Assembly: GCA_963847575.1 (NCBI GenBank)
Contig: CAWKAL010000077.1
Location: 1 to 26,265, forward strand
Source: JASBSR01 sp963847575
GTDB lineage: Bacteria > Pseudomonadota > Gammaproteobacteria > SZUA-229
Length of the DNA stretch: 26,265 bases
Reading direction: 5' to 3'
Shown: positions 6,760-14,874 of the stretch, in pieces
Position numbering within the stretch: position 1 is the stretch's first letter
Layout: each line of letters begins with the position of its first letter
Translations under genes and position numbers: made by a program
Notes under the pieces: generated by a model
Seen by the model: only the letters and a program-made list of their open reading frames with translations
Databases searched by the model: none
What the model was told of the DNA's origin: nothing

Positions 6760-8065
6760 TTATCAGCAACAGGCAAAAAATTACCGTTACTACACCGATT
6801 CGAATGTTGGATCTGAAATTACGCGAAAAACCCTCGTTATTGTGCTGGCTGGCGGTGCTGGATCACGCCTCAAAGGCCTGACACGCTGGCGCGCCAAGCC
6901 GGCAGTGCCGTTCGGCGGCAAGTACCGCATTATCGACTTTGCACTTTCCAACTGTGTGAATTCAGGTTTGCGCCGTATCAGTGTGCTGACACAATATAAA
7001 TCACATTCATTAATACGCCATTTGCAACGCGCCTGGGGATTCATGCGTGCGGAAATTGGCGAGTTCGTCGAAATCATCCCCGCGCAGCAACGTATCGCAA
7101 CCGAGTGGTATCGCGGTACTGCGGATGCGCTTTTCCAGAACATTGACATCATTCGGCGCCATGCACCGGACAATGTCATCGTGCTGGGTGGTGACCATAT
7201 CTACACCATGGATTATTCGAAAATGCTTTACGAGCATGTTATCTCGGGCGCTGATCTCACTGTCGGCTGTATCGAAGTGCCGCGCGAAGATGCGAGTGAA
7301 TTCGGTGTCATGGCGATTGACGAAAATTTCAAAATCACGCGATTCACCGAAAAGCCGGAGGTGCCGGACACCTTGCCGGGCAAGCCGGACAAGTCGCTGG
7401 CATCGATGGGAATTTATATATTCACCACACCTTACTTATACGCCAGCCTGATTGCCGATGCTGAAAACCCCGACTCGGTGCACGATTTTGGCAAAGATAT
7501 TGTGCCGGCGAGTATCGATTGCTGTGCATCCTATGCATTCCCGTTTGTTAAAAAAGACGGTACCCCGGCTTACTGGCGTGACGTTGGCAGTGTGGACTCA
7601 TACTACGCGGCGAATATCGAATTATGTGAAGTCGAACCCGAGTTGAACTTGTATTCGCGTGAATGGCCGATATGGACCTACCAGACCCAGCATCCACCGG
7701 CAAAATTTGTATTCGATGATGACGATGCACGCGGCCAGGCTATCGATTCACTGGTGTCCGGCGGCTGTATTCTGTCCGGTGCGCGGGTCAAGCGTTCGGT
7801 CATATTTTTCGCCACTGAAATTGAGCGTGGCACCGTGGTCAAGGACAGCGTGATATTGCCCAAGGTGCATATCGGCACCAACTGCCGTATCTCGCGCGCG
7901 GTCATCGACAAGGCCTGCGCGATTCCGGACAACACCGTGATCGGCGAAGATATAGAAGAAGACAGAAAGCGTTTTCATGTCACAGAATGCGGCATTGTGC
8001 TGGTGACGCCCAATATGCTGGGCCAGCATTTATATAGTGAAGAGCAGGATGTGTTTTCGGTATGA
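6749..8065 (+). CDS. glgC: Glucose-1-phosphate adenylyltransferase (ADP-glucose pyrophosphorylase)
   Basis: This 438-residue protein makes ADP-glucose from glucose-1-phosphate and ATP, the committed and normally allosteric step of bacterial glycogen synthesis. Visible features are the nucleotide-binding LAGGAGSRLKGLT, the AKPAVPFGGKYR region (site of the activator-binding Lys in E. coli), IIDFALSNCVNSG, GTADALFQN, GGDHIYTMDY and FTEKP. A left-handed beta-helix C-terminal domain follows, with hexapeptide-like repeats (GCILSGARVKRSVIF, VKDSVILPKVHIG). The ATG at 6749 lies inside the end of glk (11-base overlap), with AGCAGG upstream. The stop overlaps the GH57 start by 4 bases (ATGA), so translation is coupled in both directions. 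Confidence 0.97.
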   Translation: MTINYQQQAKNYRYYTDSNVGSEITRKTLVIVLAGGAGSRLKGLTRWRAKPAVPFGGKYRIIDFALSNCVNSGLRRISVLTQYKSHSLIRHLQRAWGFMRAEIGEFVEIIPAQQRIATEWYRGTADALFQNIDIIRRHAPDNVIVLGGDHIYTMDYSKMLYEHVISGADLTVGCIEVPREDASEFGVMAIDENFKITRFTEKPEVPDTLPGKPDKSLASMGIYIFTTPYLYASLIADAENPDSVHDFGKDIVPASIDCCASYAFPFVKKDGTPAYWRDVGSVDSYYAANIELCEVEPELNLYSREWPIWTYQTQHPPAKFVFDDDDARGQAIDSLVSGGCILSGARVKRSVIFFATEIERGTVVKDSVILPKVHIGTNCRISRAVIDKACAIPDNTVIGEDIEEDRKRFHVTECGIVLVTPNMLGQHLYSEEQDVFSV

Positions 8066-9797
8066 ATGAACATTCACGTGTCAATTTTGCATTGTGCTGG
8101 CATATGCATCAACCCTGGTACCAGCGCGGGCTGGACGGTGATTACCAGTTGCCGTGGGTGTATCTGCATGCGATTAAAGATTATTCTGACATGGCTGCGC
8201 ACCTCGAAGCACATCCGGCAATGAAGGTGACGGTCAATTTTGCGCCCGTGCTGCTTGAGCAGCTGGATGATTACGCGCAACAGTTGCACCAGTGGTTACA
8301 GGCCGGTAGCCGGATGAGCGATCCCTTGCTCAACCTGCTGGCAGGGGTCACTGATATTCCGGCTGACGTCGAGCAACGCTGCCAGTTGTTGCGTGACTGC
8401 CAGCGTGCAAACGCCGAAAAAATGATTGATCCGTATCCGGGCTTTCGCAAACTGCTGCAGCCGCTGAAGAACATGTTTAGTGGTGAAGCAAAGATTGCGC
8501 AAGAACAATGTTTTTCTAAAATATCTTGATGAGCAGTATTTCATTGACGTGCTGGTGTGGTATCACCTCGCATGGCTGGGGCATTCACTTAAACAGACAG
8601 ATACTGCGCAACGCCTGATTAAAAAAGAAGCGCTGTTCGACGACACTGATCGCACCGAGCTTGTGTCGTTGATACATGAATGTATCGCTGGCCTGATACC
8701 GCGCTACCGCGCGCTGGCGGAAAGCGGTCAGATCGAGCTTTCAATGACGCCCTATGGCCATCCCATTATCCCTTTGCTGAATGACATTAAAAATATGGAC
8801 TGCGCCCAGCCGGATGCGCCTAAACCCGGATTCACGCATTACCCCGGCGGTAAAGAGCGTTCGCGCTGGCATATACAGAAGGGCATCGACTGTTTCGAGC
8901 ATTATTTTGGCATGCGCCCGCTCGGAATCTGGTTATCCGAAGGTGCGATTTCCGAAGACGCCATCGCCATGGTTGAAGAATTTGATTTCAAGTGGACAGC
9001 GTCGGGCGAAGCTGTGTGGAACCACAGTATGAAACTCTCTGATCTGGACACGGGCAAAGAGAGTGTCATCAGTAAACGCGCGCTGTTTCATACTTACCAG
9101 TTGAAAGATTACGAACCCAAAATATTTTTCCGTGATGACGGTCTGTCTGACCTGATCGGCTTTGAATACAGCAAGCGTAATTCGGTTGAAGCCGCCGAAG
9201 ACCTGGTCAATAACCTGGTGAACATCGCCAATTTTCTTGGTGACAGTGCTTCACGTCACGTGGTCACCATTATTCTTGATGGCGAAAATGCCTGGGAATA
9301 CTATCCGCACAACGGGCATTATTTTCTTGACCATCTGTATCTGCGGCTGTCAGATCATAATCGTGTACGTACTGCGTGTTTTTCTGAACTTACCCGAGAT
9401 GCCCATGTGTCACGACCTGGAAGAAATGTGCCCCGGTAGCTGGGTGTATGGTTCTTTTTCAACCTGGATCGGGCAGAAAGACAAGAACCGTGCGTGGGAG
9501 CTGCTGACAGAAGCAAAAATTGCTTACGATAAAGTCATTGCTGCGAATACGCTTGATGCAGAAACAGTGTCGCTTGCCACCCGGCAGCTGGCAATTGCTG
9601 AAGGCTCGGACTGGTTCTGGTGGTTTGGTGACGTCAATCCGTCCGAAAGCGTGAGCGAGTTTGACAAGCTGTTCCGCACACAATTAAAAAATTTATATCA
9701 CATCCTGAAACTGCCATTGCCCGATGAACTTGAAAATCCTGTGTCACTCGGCGGAGGCAGTGCTGAAAACGCAGGTACCATGGTGAGAAATGTGTGA
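8062..9797 (+). pseudogene. GH57 family alpha-glucan hydrolase/transferase, interrupted by two +1 frameshifts (8511-8515 and about 9379-9391)
   Basis: Three consecutive frames form one GH57 protein of about 577 residues if one base is removed at each break. The N-terminus has the family motif CWHMHQP and LPWVYLHAIKDY. The middle frame carries YLDEQYFIDVLVWYHLAW, MTPYGHPI, nucleophile Glu in GIWLSEGAISED (E293, corrected count) and acid/base Asp in ILDGENAWEYY (D406). The last frame carries CPGSWVYGSFSTWIG, KNRAWELL and SDWFWWFGD. GH57 includes amylases, 4-alpha-glucanotransferases and branching enzymes; the exact activity here is not known, though relatives often sit in glycogen loci. Both breaks occur at an in-frame TGT TTT TCT with five T's. 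The start overlaps glgC by 4 bases. Error, true decay or recoding cannot be separated from sequence alone. Confidence 0.85.
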
Positions 9798-9861
9798 TTT
9801 ACGTTTCCTGTAAAACACGAAGTTCTTTTCAGACTTGCCCATTCATGCAGGCAGCGCACAA

Positions 9862-11250
9862 ATGAGTTCAACTGATTTTTACCAGCGTCGCGCGGGTGTG
9901 CTGCTGCACCCGACGTCATTGCCATCAGGCGTACTTGATGCGGATGTGGACCGCTGGCTCGAATGGCTGCATGAAGCTGGCTTCGGTGTCTGGCAGGTAT
10001 TGCCGCTGGGTGAGCCACAACATGGGCTGTCACCCTACCAGTGTATTTCTGCATATGCGATGAACCCCGCGTTGTTGAATACTTACACCACGCCCGAACC
10101 TGCAGCAGAAGAGTTCGGGCGCTTTTGTGCCAACAGCCCGTGGCTGGATGATTACGTCAGGTTCAAGCTGTTGCACCAGAAATACAATGCAGATCCGTGG
10201 TATGCCTGGCCTGATGAATACAAGTTTCGCCATCCAGACGCGCTCGACCGACTGCGACATGAGTTCGCGCAGTCATATTTGCAATTACAATGGCAACAGT
10301 TTCAGTTGCATCAACGCTGGCTGGCGATAAAACAGTCTGCAAACAACAAGGGCATTATGTTGTTCGGTGATATGCCGTTATTTGTGGGGCACCACAGCGC
10401 TGACGTATGGGCGAATCCCGACCGCTTCCTGATCGACAAAGACGGCATGATGAAAGTGGTTGCAGGTGTGCCGCCGGATTATTATTCGGACACCGGGCAG
10501 CGCTGGGGAAATCCGCATTACAACTGGGATGTCATGCAGGCCGAGAACTATGCCTGGTGGATCCAGCGAATGCGATACCACCTCGACATATTCGACATTG
10601 TGCGCATAGACCATTTTCGTGGACTCGAAGCCTCATGGGTGATCAACGCTGCCTGTGAAACAGCGATCGACGGCCACTGGGTAAAAATGCCCGGCGATAG
10701 CTTGCTGGCTGCGATACAGGAGAAAATTGGACATTTGCCGATCGTGGCCGAAGATCTCGGTATTATTACGCCGGAAGTCACTGCGATGCGCAAAAAATTT
10801 CATCTACCCGGTATGTCTGTATTGCAGTTTGGTTTCGATGCTTTTGAAGACAATCCACATAAACCGCAAAATATCGAGATAGACAGAGTGGTGTATACCG
10901 GAACGCATGATAACGATACCACGCGCGGATGGTTTAAAAGCATGCCCGACGAAATGAAGTTGCATGTGCTCAACGTGCTGGGTATCCAGGGCAAGGGCAG
11001 TCCGGCCGAGCTGGCGAATGCTGTCGTCGACAGGCTGGTGGACATCGGAATGAACAGCCGTGGTAGCCTGTTCATTCTCCCGATGCAGGATGTGCTGCAG
11101 CTGGATTCATCTGCGCGCATGAACACGCCGGGCACAGTAGATGATAACTGGCAGTGGTCATTTCAATGGCAACAGCTTGGCAACGATATAATGCACACGA
11201 TGCATCAACAAATAGATAAATCAGGAAGGCTGGTGGTACAACATGTCTGA
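9862..11250 (+). CDS. malQ: 4-alpha-glucanotransferase (amylomaltase, GH77)
   Basis: This 462-residue protein matches MalQ, which transfers alpha-1,4-glucan segments between maltodextrins and releases glucose. It opens with YQRRAGVLLHPTSLPSG, the family hallmark. The catalytic residues are D250 in VRIDHFRG (nucleophile), E297 in VAEDLGII (acid/base) and D350 in YTGTHDNDTTRGW (transition-state stabiliser). The region HNGLSPYQ is seen here as HGLSPYQCISAYAMNP. I chose the ATG at 9862, giving MSSTDFYQRR, over an upstream TTG at 9835 because the family N-terminus starts at this point. A 64-base gap separates it from the GH57 gene, and its stop overlaps glgB by 8 bases. In this locus it would process the short chains released by GlgP. 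Confidence 0.95.
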   Translation: MSSTDFYQRRAGVLLHPTSLPSGVLDADVDRWLEWLHEAGFGVWQVLPLGEPQHGLSPYQCISAYAMNPALLNTYTTPEPAAEEFGRFCANSPWLDDYVRFKLLHQKYNADPWYAWPDEYKFRHPDALDRLRHEFAQSYLQLQWQQFQLHQRWLAIKQSANNKGIMLFGDMPLFVGHHSADVWANPDRFLIDKDGMMKVVAGVPPDYYSDTGQRWGNPHYNWDVMQAENYAWWIQRMRYHLDIFDIVRIDHFRGLEASWVINAACETAIDGHWVKMPGDSLLAAIQEKIGHLPIVAEDLGIITPEVTAMRKKFHLPGMSVLQFGFDAFEDNPHKPQNIEIDRVVYTGTHDNDTTRGWFKSMPDEMKLHVLNVLGIQGKGSPAELANAVVDRLVDIGMNSRGSLFILPMQDVLQLDSSARMNTPGTVDDNWQWSFQWQQLGNDIMHTMHQQIDKSGRLVVQHV

Positions 11251-13408
11251 AGTATTAAGCAAGGTTCAACACGGTATGCATCATAATCCATTCGAATGGC
11301 TGGGGATTCATCCCGCAGGCGACGGGTTTATTGTGCGCGCGTTTCTGCCGAGCGCAGAAAACGCGGAGCTGATCGGTGTTGGCCCGTTAAAACGCGTAGA
11401 GGGTACGGATACTTTTGAATTAAACATTACTGCTGAACAACGTGTGCAATTGCCCGAACACTATGCGCTCAGCTGGATAGAAAAAGGCAGCGGCAATAAA
11501 ATCAGCACAATTTCGCCCTACAGTTTTATGCCGGTGTTGAGCGATTTTGACCTGGACCTGTTCTCCGCAGGCAAGCATTTACATATTTATCGCATCCTCG
11601 GCGCCAGGCTGATGACGATTGACGGAATCGATGGCTGCCTGTTTGCGCTCTGGGCGCCCAATGTCAAGCGTGTCAGTGTGATTGGTGATTTCAATGGCTG
11701 GCACGGCCTGCGCCACCCGATGCGTAATCGCGGAAGTTCCGGCGTGTGGGAGCTGTTTATTCCCGGCCTTTGCGCGGGGGATAAATACAAGTACGAGCTG
11801 CGTACCAGCCGCGATGAAATTTTACAAAAGAGCGATCCCTATGCACGTGCCACTGGCATGCGGCCGGATACCACCAGCCTGATTAATGCGCCGACTACGT
11901 ACCAGTGGCAGGATAATGAATGGATTGAGCATCGCAAGCACTGGCAATGGTTACACGAACCGATGTCGATTTATGAAGTGCATGTCGGCTCATGGCGTCG
12001 TCACGAGGACGGCAGCTTTTTAAGTTATACCGAAATGGCTGAGCAGCTGGTGCCCTATGTGCGTGAGCTGGGCTATACCCATATTGAATTGTTGCCCATT
12101 ACTGAACACCCGCTGGATGAATCCTGGGGTTACCAGGTGTGCGGTTATTTTGCACCGACCTCGCGCCACGGCACGCCCGATGAGCTGCGTTATTTTATTG
12201 ATACCTGTCATGCAAACGGTATCGGTGTGTTGCTCGACTGGGTGCCGGCACATTTCCCGCGTGATGAATTTGCACTGGCGCGGTTTACCGGCGAGGCCTG
12301 TTATGAATACGGCGACCCCAACAAGGGCTCACACCAGGAATGGGGCACGCTGGTATTCAATTACAACCGCAACGAAGTACGCAACTTCCTGATTGCAAGC
12401 GCGGTGTACTGGATCGAAGAGTTTCATATTGACGGTCTGCGAGTCGATGCAGTCGCCTCCATGCTTTATCTTGATTACTCACGCAAGCACGGCCAATGGA
12501 CGCCGAATATGTTTGGCGGGCGGGAACACCTCGAAGCAATGGACTTTTTGCGCAAGCTGAATGAAATCGTGCATGCTGATTTTCCCGGTGTGCTCACCCT
12601 GGCTGAAGAAAGCACTGACTGGCCCATGGTGTCACGGCCGATTTATGCCGGCGGACTTGGTTTCTCCATGAAATGGAACATGGGCTGGATGCACGATACA
12701 TTAAATTATGTGCAGTCTGACCCGGTCTATCGACGCTTTCACCAGAACCAGCTGACATTTAGCCAGCTGTATGCCTACAGTGAAAATTTTGTGTTGCCGC
12801 TTTCGCATGACGAAGTGGTGCACATGAAGCGCAGCATGCTCGACAAGATGCCAGGTGATGCCTGGCAGAAGTTTGCCAACCTGCGCGCGCTCTATGCATA
12901 TCAGTACACCCACCCCGGTAAAAAACTGCTGTTTATGGGCGGTGAGTTTGGCCAGTGGAACGAATGGGATGAAAGCAAAGCGCTTGACTGGATGGTGGCG
13001 GGCATCGATAAACATGCCGGCCTTTCAAACCTGGTCAAGGACCTGAACCGTATCTATAAACAATACCCGGCGCTGTATGCCTACGACTTTAACTCGGAAG
13101 GCTTTCAGTGGATCAGTTGCGATGATGAGCAAAATTCAGTGCTGGCGTTTCTGCGAAAGTCGCAACACGAGTTTGTAGTGTGCGCATTCAATTTTACCCC
13201 GGTACCGCGTGAGAATTATTTGCTTGGCGTACCGGAAGCGGGCGCTTACATTGAAATTCTCAACACTGATGCCGCCTGGTATGGCGGTACCGATGTGGGC
13301 AATGCAGGCCGGGTCGAAACGGTTGCTATCAAAAAGCACGGGTTTGATTCTGCACTTTCGTTAACATTGCCGCCGTTGGCGTGCGTGATTTTACATAAGG
13401 CTGAATAA
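11243..13408 (+). CDS. glgB: 1,4-alpha-glucan branching enzyme (GH13_9)
   Basis: This 721-residue protein forms alpha-1,6 branches in glycogen. The N-terminus holds a first beta-sandwich (HHNPFEWLGIHP) and then a CBM48 domain (LFALWAPNVKRVSVIGDFNG). The GH13 barrel follows, with YEVHVGSWRR and HIELLPITEHP, nucleophile D402 in GLRVDAVASM, acid/base Glu in LAEESTDWP (E455-E456) and D523 in LPLSHDEVVH. A C-terminal beta domain ends the protein. The length agrees with E. coli-type GlgB. The start overlaps malQ by 8 bases. The stop TAATG shares one base with the glgA start, so the synthesis genes are translationally coupled. Confidence 0.97.
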   Translation: MSEVLSKVQHGMHHNPFEWLGIHPAGDGFIVRAFLPSAENAELIGVGPLKRVEGTDTFELNITAEQRVQLPEHYALSWIEKGSGNKISTISPYSFMPVLSDFDLDLFSAGKHLHIYRILGARLMTIDGIDGCLFALWAPNVKRVSVIGDFNGWHGLRHPMRNRGSSGVWELFIPGLCAGDKYKYELRTSRDEILQKSDPYARATGMRPDTTSLINAPTTYQWQDNEWIEHRKHWQWLHEPMSIYEVHVGSWRRHEDGSFLSYTEMAEQLVPYVRELGYTHIELLPITEHPLDESWGYQVCGYFAPTSRHGTPDELRYFIDTCHANGIGVLLDWVPAHFPRDEFALARFTGEACYEYGDPNKGSHQEWGTLVFNYNRNEVRNFLIASAVYWIEEFHIDGLRVDAVASMLYLDYSRKHGQWTPNMFGGREHLEAMDFLRKLNEIVHADFPGVLTLAEESTDWPMVSRPIYAGGLGFSMKWNMGWMHDTLNYVQSDPVYRRFHQNQLTFSQLYAYSENFVLPLSHDEVVHMKRSMLDKMPGDAWQKFANLRALYAYQYTHPGKKLLFMGGEFGQWNEWDESKALDWMVAGIDKHAGLSNLVKDLNRIYKQYPALYAYDFNSEGFQWISCDDEQNSVLAFLRKSQHEFVVCAFNFTPVPRENYLLGVPEAGAYIEILNTDAAWYGGTDVGNAGRVETVAIKKHGFDSALSLTLPPLACVILHKAE

Positions 13409-14874
13409 TGAACATCCTGTTTGCTGCCAGTGAGGCATTTCCATTTATCAAAACCGGCGGGCTGGGTGATGTAGTGCACAGTTTGCCCAATGCCTTGAAT
13501 AAACTCGGTGATAACGTTCGCCTGGTACTGCCGGCGTATCGCGATGTACTGGCGTCTGTTGATAAACAGAAAGTACTGGGAACCTGGGACATACCCGGCG
13601 TGGGCGTTACCCACCGGGTGCGCGTGATTCAGGCACACCAGGACGAGCTGGGTGATTATCTTTACCTGATCGATGCCCCTGCGCTGTTCGGTCGTTCGGG
13701 TAATCCTTATGTGCACAGTGATGGCTATAGCTGGCCGGACAATGCAGAGCGTTTTACCGTGTTCTGTCGCGCGGTCGCCATGCTTGCGCTGGAAGTGCCG
13801 GGTTCAAAATGGAAGCCCGATGTGGTGCATTGTCATGACTGGCAAACCGGCATGGTGCCGGCTTTTCTCAGCCAGCTGCCGGACCCGCCGAAAACCGTGT
13901 TTACGATACATAATTTATCTTACGACGGTTATTATTCGCGCCACGAATTTGATCAGCTGGGCCTGCCGACAGCATGGTGGGCGCCTGACTACCTGGAATT
14001 TTACGGTGGATTTTCCATGCTCAAGGCAGGCATCGTATTTTCTACCGATGTGACCACGGTCAGCCCGACCTATGCCGAAGAAATCTGTACGCCTGAATTT
14101 GGATACCGTTATGATGGCCTGCTTCGCAGCCTGGGTGACAAACTCAGTGGCATCCTTAACGGTATTGACCTGGATGTCTGGAACCCTGAGACCGACAGCA
14201 ACCTGGCGCAGAATTATTCGGCCACAAAAAATCGCATCGGTGCCAAGCAGGCAAACAAAAATGATTTACTGGACTACGTTGGTTTGCCGCAGAGTGATGC
14301 ACCGCTGCTGGGTTTTATCGGCCGCATGGTATCGCAAAAGGGCATTGACCTGGTGACAACGATGTTGCCCGAACTGTTTGAACGCAGTGAAGCGCGATTG
14401 GTGGTGCTGGGCTCTGGAGATAAAGTATACGAGATGGATTTACAGGCGCTGGCGGACAAATATCCCGATCGTCTGCATATACACGTTGGTTATTCCGAAG
14501 TTCTGGCGCACAAGATTGAAGCAGGCTGCGACATGTTTTTGATGCCGTCACGGTTTGAACCCTGCGGTCTCAACCAGATGTATAGCCTGCGCTATGGGAC
14601 ACCGCCGATTGTGAACCATACCGGCGGACTCGCTGACACGGTGATTAATACCACCCTGGTTACGCTCAGGAACAAAACCGCGAATGGATTTGTTTTTCAT
14701 GGCGCAAATTCAGAGGCACTGTTGTCGATTACCTGCAGTGCGCTCCAGCTCTATGCCAATCATCGTTTATGGCAACAGGTGTGCAGGACAGCGATGCAGA
14801 TGAACCTGAGCTGGGATGCAAGCGCAAAAGAATATCAAAAGTTGTATATGAAAAATATTGGGGTAGCTGTATGA
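13408..14874 (+). CDS. glgA: Glycogen synthase (GT5, ADP-glucose dependent)
   Basis: This 488-residue GT-B enzyme elongates alpha-1,4-glucan from ADP-glucose. The ADP-glucose-binding motif KTGGLGDVV begins at K15. Also visible are HCHDWQTGMVPAFL, VFTIHNLSYDGYY, GILNGIDLDVWNP at the start of the second Rossmann domain, GFIGRMVSQKGIDL, and the catalytic C-terminal block RFEPCGLNQMYSLRYG (E384) followed by HTGGLADTV. The length is typical. The ATG shares a base with the glgB stop, and the stop overlaps the glgP start by 4 bases (ATGA). Confidence 0.97.
   Translation: MNILFAASEAFPFIKTGGLGDVVHSLPNALNKLGDNVRLVLPAYRDVLASVDKQKVLGTWDIPGVGVTHRVRVIQAHQDELGDYLYLIDAPALFGRSGNPYVHSDGYSWPDNAERFTVFCRAVAMLALEVPGSKWKPDVVHCHDWQTGMVPAFLSQLPDPPKTVFTIHNLSYDGYYSRHEFDQLGLPTAWWAPDYLEFYGGFSMLKAGIVFSTDVTTVSPTYAEEICTPEFGYRYDGLLRSLGDKLSGILNGIDLDVWNPETDSNLAQNYSATKNRIGAKQANKNDLLDYVGLPQSDAPLLGFIGRMVSQKGIDLVTTMLPELFERSEARLVVLGSGDKVYEMDLQALADKYPDRLHIHVGYSEVLAHKIEAGCDMFLMPSRFEPCGLNQMYSLRYGTPPIVNHTGGLADTVINTTLVTLRNKTANGFVFHGANSEALLSITCSALQLYANHRLWQQVCRTAMQMNLSWDASAKEYQKLYMKNIGVAV

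Noticed and set aside
14769..14870. N-terminal extension of GlgP into glgA
   Set aside because: The extension only re-reads the glgA coding sequence in another frame. The ATG overlapping the glgA stop gives the normal GlgP length.
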